Below, one piece after another: positions 49,334-57,169 of a DNA stretch of 64,000 bases (within the stretch, counting starts at the first letter, position 1; every line of letters begins with the position of its first letter). The notes beneath the pieces were generated by a model. It did no database searches and was not told where the DNA came from. It was given only the letters and a program-made list of their open reading frames with translations. Source of the DNA: WHSW01 sp963722175. Lineage in GTDB: Bacteria > Actinomycetota > Thermoleophilia > Solirubrobacterales > 70-9. A program made the position numbers and the translations under genes. Where the stretch lies: the NCBI GenBank assembly GCA_963722175.1, contig CAVRKA010000008.1, forward strand, positions 5,461-69,460, written 5' to 3'.

Positions 49334-49380
49334 CGCGCCGAAGCCGGCGACGACCGGGCAACACTGATTTCGGGGATGAG

Positions 49381-49656
49381 ATGAGCACGGACTACGAAGA
49401 CACGTTTCCCGACCTCGGGTCGATGAGCGACGAGGAGCTCAAGGACCTGATCGACGAGCTCACCGAGGACGAGCGCGAGGTCTCCTACAAGCGCCGGGTG
49501 CTGCACGGGAAGATCGACATCCTCCGCGCCGAGCTGGTCAATCGGCTCAAGGTGAGGCGCGAGGAGGGCGAGTCGGCGCTCACCGGGGCCGACGTCCAGC
49601 AGCTCACCGACATCCTGCTCGGCAAGGTGCCGTCGCCCGAGAGGGACGAGGCGTAG
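49381..49656 (+). CDS. RsiG-like protein with c-di-GMP-binding motif (candidate anti-sigma factor)
   Basis: 91 residues, almost all helical: LGSMSDEELKDLIDELTEDE (20) leads into a helix with E31-x3-S35-x2-R38-x3-H42-x3-D46. That matches the RsiG motif E-x3-S-x2-R-x3-Q-x3-D, with His for Gln. In Streptomyces RsiG holds the sigma factor WhiG when c-di-GMP is bound; single-motif homologues in deep actinobacteria act as dimers (recalled from literature). The C-terminal part is a second short helix pair. The target sigma factor is not encoded here. It is often annotated as an aerial mycelium formation protein. Confidence 0.72.
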   Translation: MSTDYEDTFPDLGSMSDEELKDLIDELTEDEREVSYKRRVLHGKIDILRAELVNRLKVRREEGESALTGADVQQLTDILLGKVPSPERDEA

Positions 49657-49686
49657 GTGAGGCGGGCCGGGGGAGAGAACTAGGGA

Positions 49687-50157
49687 ATGGCGGTCCACTG
49701 CCCCGAATGCGGCTTCGTCAACCCCGAAGGCGCCAACTACTGCCAGAAGTGCGGCGCCTACCTGGGGCGGCCCGAGGGCGCCAACGAGCCGACCACGATG
49801 ACCTACAAGGTCGACGAGACCGGCGAGTTCACGCCGATCGACATCGACGAGGAGGTCGACAAGTCGGGCGCCGCGCTGGTGATCCGCTCCGGCGGCGGCA
49901 GGGCGGGGGAGAGCTTCACCGTCGACCAGGACCGGATCAGCATCGGGCGGACCCCCGACGCCGCGGTCTTCCTCGATGACGTCACCGTCTCGCGCAACCA
50001 CGCGCTGCTCGTGCACCGCCAGGACGGCTACTACATCGACGACCTCGGCTCGCTGAACGGCACCTACGTCAATCGGCGCCGGATCGAGTCGCACCGGCTC
50101 AGCGACGGCGACGAGATTCAGATCGGCAAGTACAAGCTCAGTTATTTGGAGAAGTGA
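49687..50157 (+). CDS. Zinc-ribbon FHA-domain protein, GarA/OdhI-like
   Basis: 156 residues. An N-terminal zinc ribbon (HCPECGFVNPEGANYCQKCG, 20, C-x2-C...C-x2-C) joins through an acidic linker with EPTTMTYKVDETGEF to a C-terminal FHA domain (about residues 62-156): ISIGRTPDAAVFLDD, VSRNHALL and LGSLNGTYVNRRRI. GarA/OdhI bind and inhibit 2-oxoglutarate enzymes when unphosphorylated; the Thr pair in EPTTM occupies the place of their phosphorylated ETT motif (inference). The zinc ribbon is extra. It is followed directly by a MerR gene (TGATG), as garA and odhI are. Confidence 0.87.
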   Translation: MAVHCPECGFVNPEGANYCQKCGAYLGRPEGANEPTTMTYKVDETGEFTPIDIDEEVDKSGAALVIRSGGGRAGESFTVDQDRISIGRTPDAAVFLDDVTVSRNHALLVHRQDGYYIDDLGSLNGTYVNRRRIESHRLSDGDEIQIGKYKLSYLEK

Positions 50158-50912
50158 TGGCTGTGATGGCGAGCAAGGAAGCGGTCGGCCAGGAGCGCGA
50201 CGGCGCCCGCGGGGACTCGCGTCCCCGCAAGGCGCTGACGATCGGCGCGGTGGCCAAGATCCTGGGCCAGGAGTTCGACGACATCTCGATCTCGAAGATC
50301 CGCTACCTCGAGGACCAGAAGCTGCTCGCTCCGCGGCGGACCGCGGGCGGCTACCGCCTCTACAGCCAGGCCGACGTCGAGCGCCTGCGGGCGATCCTGC
50401 GGATGCAGCGCGACGAGTTCCTGCCGCTGCGGGTGATCCGCCAGGAGCTCGCCACCGGGGACTTCACCGGACGGCGGCCGAGCGACGAGAGCCAGAAGCG
50501 CCGCGCCGCGTCGGTCGGCGAGCCGGTGACCACCTTCTCGCGCGAGGACCTGCTCGCCGAGGCCGGGGTCGGGGACCAGTTCCTGCGCGAGCTCCAGGAC
50601 TTCGGGATCGTCTCCGCCAAGCGCCGCGACGGCCGCGACGCCTACGACGAGACCGACCTCGAGATCGTCCGCGCGGCCAACGAGCTCTCGAAGTTCGGGG
50701 TCGGTGGACGCAACCTGCGCGTCTTCAAGACCTCGGCCGATCGCGAGGCGGCACTGCTCGAGCAGCTCCTCAGCGCCCAGCTGCGGTCGCGGAGCCAGGC
50801 GCGGCGCAAGGAGGCGGTCGAGAACCTCGAGAGCCTCGCGGCGGTCTGCGGCCACCTGAAGCACCTGCTCCTGGTCCGCGACCTGCGGCGCCTCAAGTCA
50901 ACCGCGGAATAG
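50157..50912 (+). CDS. MerR-family regulator, FtsR-like
   Basis: 251 residues. The N-terminal winged helix starts LTIGAVAKILGQEFDDISIS (20) and continues KIRYLEDQKLLAPRRTAGGY (20). The C-terminal part (about 130-250) is a second helical domain with GVGDQFLRELQDFGIVSAK and a long coil. This arrangement and the adjacent FHA gene match FtsR/Rv1828, which activates ftsZ in corynebacteria. ATG 50157 lies five bases after GGAG and overlaps the FHA stop; a GTG at 50154 is possible. No effector Cys cluster is present, so it is not a metal sensor. Confidence 0.87.
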   Translation: MAVMASKEAVGQERDGARGDSRPRKALTIGAVAKILGQEFDDISISKIRYLEDQKLLAPRRTAGGYRLYSQADVERLRAILRMQRDEFLPLRVIRQELATGDFTGRRPSDESQKRRAASVGEPVTTFSREDLLAEAGVGDQFLRELQDFGIVSAKRRDGRDAYDETDLEIVRAANELSKFGVGGRNLRVFKTSADREAALLEQLLSAQLRSRSQARRKEAVENLESLAAVCGHLKHLLLVRDLRRLKSTAE

Positions 50913-50927
50913 GGCCGGCCGATCCCG

Positions 50928-51380
50928 ATGCCGCGCGTGTCGCGAACGCGGGTGATCCCGGCCGATCAGGGCAGGGTCTGGGACCTGATCTCCGACCCTC
51001 ACAACCTGCCACGCTGGTGGCCGCGGACGAAGCGGGTCGAGGACGTCCGCGGCCCGACCGGCGCGCGGGCCCACTGGACCGCGGTGCTGGAGACCGAGCG
51101 GGGCAGCGGCGTGCGGGCCGACTACCGCTGCACGAGCGCGACCGCGAACAAGCGCTACGAGTGGGAACAGCAGATCGAGGGGACGCCGTTCGCGCGCGTC
51201 CTGCGCGCGGCGCGGCTCGAGATCGGGCTCACCCCGGCCGACGACGGGACCGCGGTGACGCTGACCAGCCAGGAGTCGCTGCGCGGGCTCTCGAAGCTCG
51301 GGGGGACGATGATGCGCCGTGCCGCCCGCTCGCGCCTCGACGAGGCGCTCGCGGGGATCGAGCGGGTGCTGGTCGGATGA
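50928..51380 (+). CDS. SRPBCC-family protein
   Basis: 150-residue START/Bet v1-like fold. VIPADQGRVWDLISDPHNLP (20) and RWWPRTKRVEDV at the front are typical; a long C-terminal helix (MMRRAARSRLDEALAGIERV, 20) closes the hydrophobic pocket. Such proteins bind or transport lipids or act as cyclases. It overlaps the following flavoprotein gene (ATGA), which suggests a joint lipid-related function. Confidence 0.87.
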   Translation: MPRVSRTRVIPADQGRVWDLISDPHNLPRWWPRTKRVEDVRGPTGARAHWTAVLETERGSGVRADYRCTSATANKRYEWEQQIEGTPFARVLRAARLEIGLTPADDGTAVTLTSQESLRGLSKLGGTMMRRAARSRLDEALAGIERVLVG

Positions 51381-52999
51381 GCGCCGCCGGCCCCGGTAGG
51401 TGGTGGGGCTGGGGCGACCCGCAGAAGCGCACGCCGCTCTCCGCCTCCGGCCTGCGGATGCTGCGCGACGAGCTCGGCGAGGGCGAGCCGACGCCGTCCG
51501 TCGAGCTCGAGGCGGTGGCGATGCCCGAGGCGCGCGAGCTCCCGGCGGCGGTCGCCGGCGCGGTCGGCGAGACCGCGATCTTGACCGGGCACGAGCACCG
51601 CCTGCGACGGGCGGCGGGAAAGAGCTACCCGGACCTGATCCGCCAGCGCGGCGGCGCCCTCGAGCGCGCCCCCGACGCGGTCGTGATGCCGGCGAGCGCC
51701 GAGGAGGTGACCGCGCTGCTCGCGGTCTGCGCGCGCGAGGGGGTCGCCGTCGTTCCGTTCGGCGGCGGCACCAGCGTCGTCGGCGGGGTCGACCCCTACG
51801 GCGGCGCCTTCGAGCGCGTGATCGCGCTCGACCTGCGCCGCCTGCGCTCGGTCGACGTCGATCCGGTCTCGATGACCGCCACCCTGGGACCGGGGCTGCG
51901 GGGGCCCGAGGCCGAGGAGGCGCTCGCCGCGCAGGGCTTCACCACCGGGCACTTCCCGCAGTCGTTCGAGTACGCGACGATCGGCGGCTTCGCCGCCACG
52001 CGCTCGGCCGGCCAGGCGTCGGCGGGCTACGGGCGCTTCGACGAGATCGTCACCGCGGTGCGGATGATCACCCCCGCCGGCGAGCTGCACACGCTGGCGA
52101 CGCCGCACACGGCGGCGGGCCCGGCGCTGCGCGAGCTCGTGCTCGGCTCCGAGGGGGTCCTGGGCGTGATCACCGAGGTCAGCCTGCGGGTGCGCCCGGT
52201 GCCGCCCGAACGCCGTTACGAGGCCTGGATGGCCGCCGACTTCGCCTCCGGGCGGGAGCTCATTCGCACGCTCGCCCAGGCCGGCGCGCTGCCCGACGTC
52301 ACCAGGCTCTCGGACGAGGCCGAGACCAGGGTGACGCTCGCGCTCGCCGGCACCGCGGGCTCGCGACGCGCGATGCTCGACGCGTACCTGCGGCTGCGCC
52401 GGCGCCGCGGCGGCTGCCTGGTGATCTGCGGCTGGGAGGGCGAGCGCGAGTCGGTCGAGCGCCGGCGGGCGGTGTCGGCACGGCTGTTGCGCCGCGGCGG
52501 CGGCGCGGCGCTCGGCGGGGCGCCGGGGCGGGCGTGGGAGCGGGGCCGCTTCGAGGGGCCGTACCTGCGCGACGAGCTGATCGACCTCGGGTACCTGATC
52601 GAGACGCTCGAGACCTCGCACACCTGGTCGCGTCTCGACGATCTCTACCGAGCCGTCCGCGCGGCGCTGAACGCCGCCCTGCACGCCCAGGGGACGCCGC
52701 CGATCGTCATGTGCCACCTCTCCCACGCCTACCGCGACGGCGCCTCGCTGTACTTCACCTTCGCCTCGCGCGCTCGCCCGGGAGCGGAGCTCGAGCAGTG
52801 GCGGGCGGCGAAGACGGCGGCCTGCGAGGCGATCGTCGAGACCGGCGGCACGATCACCCACCACCACGCCGTCGGCCGCGACCACGCCCCCTACATGGGC
52901 GCCGAGGTCGGCGCGACGGGGCTCGCGGCGCTGCGGGCGCTGAAGGAGCGCCTCGATCCGGCCGGGATCATGAACCCGGGTAAGTTGCTGCCGGAGTAA
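51377..52999 (+). CDS. Alkyl-DHAP synthase-like FAD-binding oxidase
   Basis: 540 residues of the vanillyl-alcohol-oxidase flavoprotein family. FAD-binding block PDAVVMPASAEEVTALLAVC (20) and VVPFGGGTSVVGGVDPYG; IGGFAATRSAGQASAGYGRF (20). The active-site motif THHHAVGRDHAPYMGAEVG matches the SHHHG region of alkyldihydroxyacetonephosphate synthase, the ether-lipid enzyme. The N-terminal WWGWGDPQKR is also typical of that subgroup. D-lactate dehydrogenase-like activity is the alternative. Translationally coupled to the SRPBCC gene. Confidence 0.9.
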   Translation: MSAAGPGRWWGWGDPQKRTPLSASGLRMLRDELGEGEPTPSVELEAVAMPEARELPAAVAGAVGETAILTGHEHRLRRAAGKSYPDLIRQRGGALERAPDAVVMPASAEEVTALLAVCAREGVAVVPFGGGTSVVGGVDPYGGAFERVIALDLRRLRSVDVDPVSMTATLGPGLRGPEAEEALAAQGFTTGHFPQSFEYATIGGFAATRSAGQASAGYGRFDEIVTAVRMITPAGELHTLATPHTAAGPALRELVLGSEGVLGVITEVSLRVRPVPPERRYEAWMAADFASGRELIRTLAQAGALPDVTRLSDEAETRVTLALAGTAGSRRAMLDAYLRLRRRRGGCLVICGWEGERESVERRRAVSARLLRRGGGAALGGAPGRAWERGRFEGPYLRDELIDLGYLIETLETSHTWSRLDDLYRAVRAALNAALHAQGTPPIVMCHLSHAYRDGASLYFTFASRARPGAELEQWRAAKTAACEAIVETGGTITHHHAVGRDHAPYMGAEVGATGLAALRALKERLDPAGIMNPGKLLPE

Positions 53000-53002
53000 G
53001 CG

Positions 53003-53401
53003 ATGGCATCGACGAAGCCGAACGAGGCAGCGAAGCGGTTGATCGAGGCGTTCTCGGCCGCCGACCTCGAGGCGATGCGCGCACTGCTCGACGAGCGCGT
53101 CACCGCGGAGATCACCAACGCCGAGGGTGGCTCCGACCGCGTCGTCGGGCGCGAGAACCTGCTGGGCCGGATCGAGGCGATGGACCTCGCCGCGGCGCGC
53201 TTTACGGTCGAGTTGACCCAGGAGCCGGTCGCGGTCGGCGACGACCGCAGCCTGGCGATGGTCGAGATCCACGCCGAGCGCGGCGACGCCACCCTGCACA
53301 ACTTCGCCGCCCACCTGCTGCGAATCACGGGTGGCGCGGTCGTCGAGTGGCAGATGGTCGACGCCAAGCCGGCCGAGAGCGACCGCTTCTGGGCCGCCTG
53401 A
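53003..53401 (+). CDS. SnoaL/NTF2-like protein
   Basis: 132-residue cytoplasmic protein. PNEAAKRLIEAFSAADLEAM (20) and RALLDERVTAEITNAEGGSD (20) at the start, VVGRENLLGRIEAM, and LLRITGGAVVEWQMVDAKPA (20) near the end give the NTF2-like fold. It starts three bases after the flavoprotein stop and is probably in the same operon. No function can be assigned. Confidence 0.83.
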   Translation: MASTKPNEAAKRLIEAFSAADLEAMRALLDERVTAEITNAEGGSDRVVGRENLLGRIEAMDLAAARFTVELTQEPVAVGDDRSLAMVEIHAERGDATLHNFAAHLLRITGGAVVEWQMVDAKPAESDRFWAA

Positions 53402-53425
53402 GCCCGCAGGACAGCTGAAGCGCGC

Positions 53426-54007
53426 TCAGCCGATCGCGTAGCGCAGCTCGACCATGCCGGTCGCGAACGTGCGCGTGCCCAGCAGCCGCATCGGTCCGCC
53501 GGGCAGTCGCTCGTCGAACAGCGGCTTGCCGGCGCCGAGGACGACGGGGACCACCGTGACGAGGACCTCGTCCAGGAGGCCGGCGGCCGCGAACTGCGAA
53601 GCGACGTTGCCGCCGCCGACGACCCACAGGTTGCGCTCGCCGGCGGCGGCGATCAGCTCGTCGTAGAGCTCGGCGACCTCGGCGTTGGCGATCCGGACGT
53701 CGATGCCGTCGCCCTCGAGCACCCGCAGGTCGCGCGAGCTCAGCGCCCAGTACGGCTTGCCCTTGTACGGCCACTCGCTCGGGTCCGAGATGTGGTCGAG
53801 GACGAACTCGTAGGTGGTCGAGCCGCTGACCATGGCTCCGACGCCGTCGTAGAAGCCCTCGTAGCTGCCGCCCTCGCTCATCGGGCCGGGTTCGGCCCCC
53901 TCGCCCTCGAAGCTCCCTTCGTACCCCATCAGCCAGCCGAGGGTGTCGTCGGACTCGGCGATGTAGCCATCGAGGGTCGCCGCGCAGTAGTACTGGGTGA
54001 GGCTCAT
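53426..54007 (-). CDS. Dihydrofolate reductase / RibD C-terminal family protein
   Basis: 193 residues. SLTQYYCAATLDGYIAESDD (20) is the usual start of RibD-C proteins, LWVVGGGNVASQFAAAGLLD (20) the NADPH-binding GG region, and VPVVLGAGKPLFDERLPG the end motif. These stand-alone members reduce pterin-like or other substrates, rarely shown. ATG 54007 is preferred over a start at 54055 within the neighbour. It lies seven bases after the upstream anti-sigma-like gene and may be co-transcribed. Confidence 0.9.
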   Translation of the reverse strand: MSLTQYYCAATLDGYIAESDDTLGWLMGYEGSFEGEGAEPGPMSEGGSYEGFYDGVGAMVSGSTTYEFVLDHISDPSEWPYKGKPYWALSSRDLRVLEGDGIDVRIANAEVAELYDELIAAAGERNLWVVGGGNVASQFAAAGLLDEVLVTVVPVVLGAGKPLFDERLPGGPMRLLGTRTFATGMVELRYAIG

Positions 54008-54014
54008 CCTGCGA

Positions 54015-55025
54015 TCAGCCGCCGTCCTGGCCGCCGGAGCCCGCGCCGCCGGCATCGGCCGCCTTCGGGATCTCGCCGCGGAGGACGACCTCGCCCGGCT
54101 CCTCGAGCACGAGGGCGGTGCTCTCGATCGCGTCGCGCACCAGCTTCTGAATCGTCTTCACCGGGGCGATCGAGACGTCGACGAACTGGACCCGGGCGAT
54201 CACCGGGAGGACGGCGGCGGGGATCGAGAAGCGGTTCTGGAAGCTGCCGTTCTCCCCGACCGTGATCGGCGACAACGGGTAGCCCTGGTCGTTGGTGAGC
54301 ATCAGCCAGATGACGTACGTCTTGTCCGACGGGGCCGGATCGAGGCCCTCGATCGAGACGTCGACGAAGGCCTGATCGCCGGTGGCGAGCCCGAACACCG
54401 CCTCGCCCGTCGCGTCGCCGCCGCCGACCGGCTGCAGGGCGACGCGCTGGACCTGCTCGTCGGCGGCCGCGGTCGTCGAGGTCCCCGTCGTCGCGGCGCT
54501 CGTGTCCTCGTCGCCGCCGCCGAAGGCGCCGGAGATCGCGAGCACGACCGCAAGCAGCAGCACCCCGGAGACCCCGACGATCACGATCAGCCGCGTCTGC
54601 GACTCGGTCAGGCCGGCGAACGGCGCCCGGCGGGGCTTGGCCTCGGCGCCGGGCTTGGATGCGCGCGCCGCGCGGCGCCGCGACCCTGCCGGGCGGGGCT
54701 CGCCGGGAAGCCGGGGCAACTCGGCGGCCGGGTACATCGCCCGCAGCGTCTCGCTGAGCCCGGCGGCCAGTTCATAGTCGGCGGGGTCCTCGCGCAGGTG
54801 CCGGGAGGCGTCGGCGCGGCCGATCGGGTCGGCCTGGCCGAGCAGATAGTCGGTGAGGCCGACGTTGCGATCCGGGTCGGCGCCCGCGAGCTCGGTCAGC
54901 GCCGCCCGCGCCCGCGCCCGGACCTCGTCGGTGCCCTGGCCGAGCAGCTTCGCCAGGTCGTCGTAGCTCTGGCCGCGCTCGAGCAGCAGCTGCAGCGTCG
55001 CCTGTTGATCGGGGCTGATCGCCAT
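54015..55025 (-). CDS. Single-pass membrane protein: N-terminal HTH-like region, RskA-like outer domain
   Basis: 336 residues. Residues 1-50 (QQATLQLLLERGQSYDDLAK, 20, LLGQGTDEVRARARAAL) look like a sigma-region-4 or HTH helix pair. A charged linker follows, one membrane helix (145-167), a Thr-rich stem, and an outer domain with YVIWLMLTNDQGYPLSPITV (20), like the anti-sigma-K factor outer domain. It may be an anti-sigma factor or a sensor of a kind found in Thermoleophilia; no sigma gene adjoins. TAGGCT lies 11 bases before ATG 55025. Confidence 0.78.
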   Translation of the reverse strand: MAISPDQQATLQLLLERGQSYDDLAKLLGQGTDEVRARARAALTELAGADPDRNVGLTDYLLGQADPIGRADASRHLREDPADYELAAGLSETLRAMYPAAELPRLPGEPRPAGSRRRAARASKPGAEAKPRRAPFAGLTESQTRLIVIVGVSGVLLLAVVLAISGAFGGGDEDTSAATTGTSTTAAADEQVQRVALQPVGGGDATGEAVFGLATGDQAFVDVSIEGLDPAPSDKTYVIWLMLTNDQGYPLSPITVGENGSFQNRFSIPAAVLPVIARVQFVDVSIAPVKTIQKLVRDAIESTALVLEEPGEVVLRGEIPKAADAGGAGSGGQDGG

Positions 55026-55036
55026 GCGGACGCGAA

Positions 55037-55042
55037 AGCCTA
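55037..55042 (-). promoter_or_regulatory. Candidate -10 of the anti-sigma-like gene
   Basis: TAGGCT on the minus strand, 11 bases before ATG 55025, slightly farther than other leaderless sites. Confidence 0.4.
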
Positions 55043-55087
55043 CGGGTTGGGCTTCGCCGGCCACGCAGCTCGCCGCCGGGTGGCGGG

Positions 55088-55093
55088 TACGCT
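55088..55093 (+). promoter_or_regulatory. -10 element of the thioesterase gene (leaderless)
   Basis: TACGCT, six bases before GTG 55100. Confidence 0.5.
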
Positions 55094-55099
55094 GCAGCC

Positions 55100-55504
55100 G
55101 TGCCGGACGAGCCCAGCCCAAATCCCAGTCATCTGGCGGAGCTGCTCGGGATCGAGATCCTCGATCCGGGGCCCGATCCGGCGCGCGCGCGGCTGGCGGT
55201 CTCCCCGGCCGTCTGCCAGCCGTTCGGGATCGTCCACGGCGGCACCTTCGCATCGCTGGCCGAGACGCTCTGCTCCCTGGCGACCTACGAGGCGGTCAAG
55301 GACGACGGCATGCTGGCGATGGGGATGTCGAACCAGGCGACCTTCCTGCGCCCGATCAGCGAGGGCACGATCCACGCCGAGGCCCGTCCCCGCCACCGCG
55401 GCCGCACGACCTGGGTCTGGGACACGGAGATCACCGACGACCAGGGGCGCGAGTGCTGCCTGGTGCGGATGACGGTCGCCGTCCGCCCGCCGCCGCAGCG
55501 CTAG
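55100..55504 (+). CDS. PaaI-family hotdog thioesterase
   Basis: 134 residues. The hotdog motif QPFGIVHGGTFASLAETLCS (20) carries the catalytic Asp/Glu equivalent (E in LAETL), and GMSNQATFLRPISEGTIHAE (20) and GRECCLVRMTVAVR complete the fold. It hydrolyses acyl-CoA thioesters; phenylacetyl or 1,4-dihydroxy-2-naphthoyl-CoA type substrates are possible. GTG 55100 follows TACGCT. It converges with nadE three bases apart. Confidence 0.92.
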   Translation: MPDEPSPNPSHLAELLGIEILDPGPDPARARLAVSPAVCQPFGIVHGGTFASLAETLCSLATYEAVKDDGMLAMGMSNQATFLRPISEGTIHAEARPRHRGRTTWVWDTEITDDQGRECCLVRMTVAVRPPPQR

Positions 55505-55507
55505 GCC

Positions 55508-57157
55508 CTAGCCCCCGAATCGGTTCGTGATCGGCATCCGCCGGTCGCGGCCGAACGCCTTCGACGTGACCCGGATCCCCGGCGCCGCCTGGCGGCGCTT
55601 GTACTCGGCCAGGTCGACCATGCGGATCACCTCGTCGACGATCTCCGCCGGGAGGCCGTCGGCGATCAGCTCCTCCCGCGAGCGGTCGGCGACGACGTAG
55701 CCCTCGAGCGCCCGGTCCAGGACCTCGTAGTCCGGCAACGAGTCGGAGTCGAGCTGGTCCGGGCGCAGCTCGGCCGAGGGAGCGCGCTCGATCACCGACG
55801 CCGGGACGAGCTCGCCGGCGGCCCGCGTGTTGCGGTGCTCGACGAGGCTGTAGACGAGCTGCTTGGGGACGTCCTTGATCACCGCCAGCGCGCCGGCCAT
55901 GTCGCCGTAGAGGGTCGCGTAGCCGACCGCCATCTCGCTCTTGTTGCCGGTCGTCAGCACCAGCGCCCCGCGGTCGTTGGAGAGCGCCATCAGCAGGTTC
56001 CCCCGGATCCGCGCCTGCACGTTCTCGGCCGGCAGCCCGTCGCCCGACCAGTGGTCGCCGAGGACCGAGTGGTACGCATCCATCGCCGGCTCGATCGCGA
56101 GCTCGATCAGCTCGGCGCCGAGGTTGGTCGCGATCGCCCGCGCGTCGGCCTGCGTCTCGGGGCTGGAGTGGGGGGAGGGCATGACGACGCAGGTCAGGTT
56201 CTCGGGCCCGAGCGCGTCAGCGGCAATCAGGGCGACGAGGGCGGAGTCGATCCCGCCCGAGAGCCCGACCAGGGCCCGGCGGAAACCGTTCTTGCGCACG
56301 TAGTCGCGCACGCCGAGGGTCAGCGCGCCGTAGACCTCGTCGAGGTCGCCGAGCGGCGCTTCGATCCGCCCCGGCTCGCCGCCGAGCTCCCAGAGCAGCA
56401 GATCGGGCTCGAACTGCCGCGCCCGGGCGACCACGGCGCCCGAGGCGTCGACGACGAAGCTGTGGCCGTCGAAGACGAGCTCGTCCTGGCCGCCGACCAG
56501 GTTGCAGAAGGCGATCGGGACGCCGTAGGCGCGGGCGCGCTCGGCGAACATCCGCTCGCGGTCGGCCCCCTTGCCGCGCAGGTAGGGCGAACCCGACGGG
56601 TTGACGATCAGCTGCGCTCCCTGCTCGGCCTCGAGCGAGGCCGGCGGCCCCGGCTCCCAGAGGTCCTCGCAAATCGTCAGGCCGACCCGGACACCGCCGA
56701 CGTCGATCACCTCCGGCCCCGAGCCGGGCTCGAAGTAGCGGACCTCGTCGAAGACGCCGTAATTGGGGAGCCGGTTCTTGCGATAGACGACCTCGACCCG
56801 GCCGTCGCGAAGGACGGCGAGCGCGTTGTGAACCGGGCGCGGCGCCGGTGCGTCGGGACGCCGCTCGACCCCCGTTGCGACCGGCTCGGCGAACCCGACC
56901 AGCGCGGTGATGCCCTCGACTTCGGCCGCGAGCCCCTCGAGCGCCGCGACGTTCGCCTCCGCGAAGTGACGCTTCAGGTAGAGGTCCTCCGCGGGATATC
57001 CCGGCAGGCAGAGCTCTGGGAGGACGACGAGCCAAGCTCCCGATTCGCGGGCCCGGGCGATCGCCGCGGCGATCAGGGCGGCGTTGCCCTCGAGGTCGCC
57101 GACCGTGGGATCGATCTGGGCGAGCGCAACGACCGGGCTCGGCGCGGGTTCGTGCAT
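55508..57157 (-). CDS. nadE: Glutamine-dependent NAD+ synthetase
   Basis: 549 residues. The N-terminal nitrilase-type glutaminase has the Glu-Lys-Cys triad in VLPELCLPGYP, YRKNRLPNYGVFDEVRYFEP (20) and LTICEDLWEPG. The C-terminal synthetase has the P-loop ALVGLSGGIDSALVALIAAD (20) and LTTGNKSEMAVGYATLYGDM (20). It makes NAD+ from deamido-NAD+. ATG 57157 directly starts the domain; CATACT lies six bases upstream and suggests a leaderless mRNA. Its start is nine bases from the divergent protease start. Confidence 0.95.
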   Translation of the reverse strand: MHEPAPSPVVALAQIDPTVGDLEGNAALIAAAIARARESGAWLVVLPELCLPGYPAEDLYLKRHFAEANVAALEGLAAEVEGITALVGFAEPVATGVERRPDAPAPRPVHNALAVLRDGRVEVVYRKNRLPNYGVFDEVRYFEPGSGPEVIDVGGVRVGLTICEDLWEPGPPASLEAEQGAQLIVNPSGSPYLRGKGADRERMFAERARAYGVPIAFCNLVGGQDELVFDGHSFVVDASGAVVARARQFEPDLLLWELGGEPGRIEAPLGDLDEVYGALTLGVRDYVRKNGFRRALVGLSGGIDSALVALIAADALGPENLTCVVMPSPHSSPETQADARAIATNLGAELIELAIEPAMDAYHSVLGDHWSGDGLPAENVQARIRGNLLMALSNDRGALVLTTGNKSEMAVGYATLYGDMAGALAVIKDVPKQLVYSLVEHRNTRAAGELVPASVIERAPSAELRPDQLDSDSLPDYEVLDRALEGYVVADRSREELIADGLPAEIVDEVIRMVDLAEYKRRQAAPGIRVTSKAFGRDRRMPITNRFGG

Positions 57158-57163
57158 GAGCAC

Positions 57164-57169
57164 AGTATG
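57164..57169 (-). promoter_or_regulatory. Candidate -10 of nadE (leaderless)
   Basis: CATACT on the minus strand, six bases before ATG 57157, overlapping the start codon of the divergent protease gene. Confidence 0.4.
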
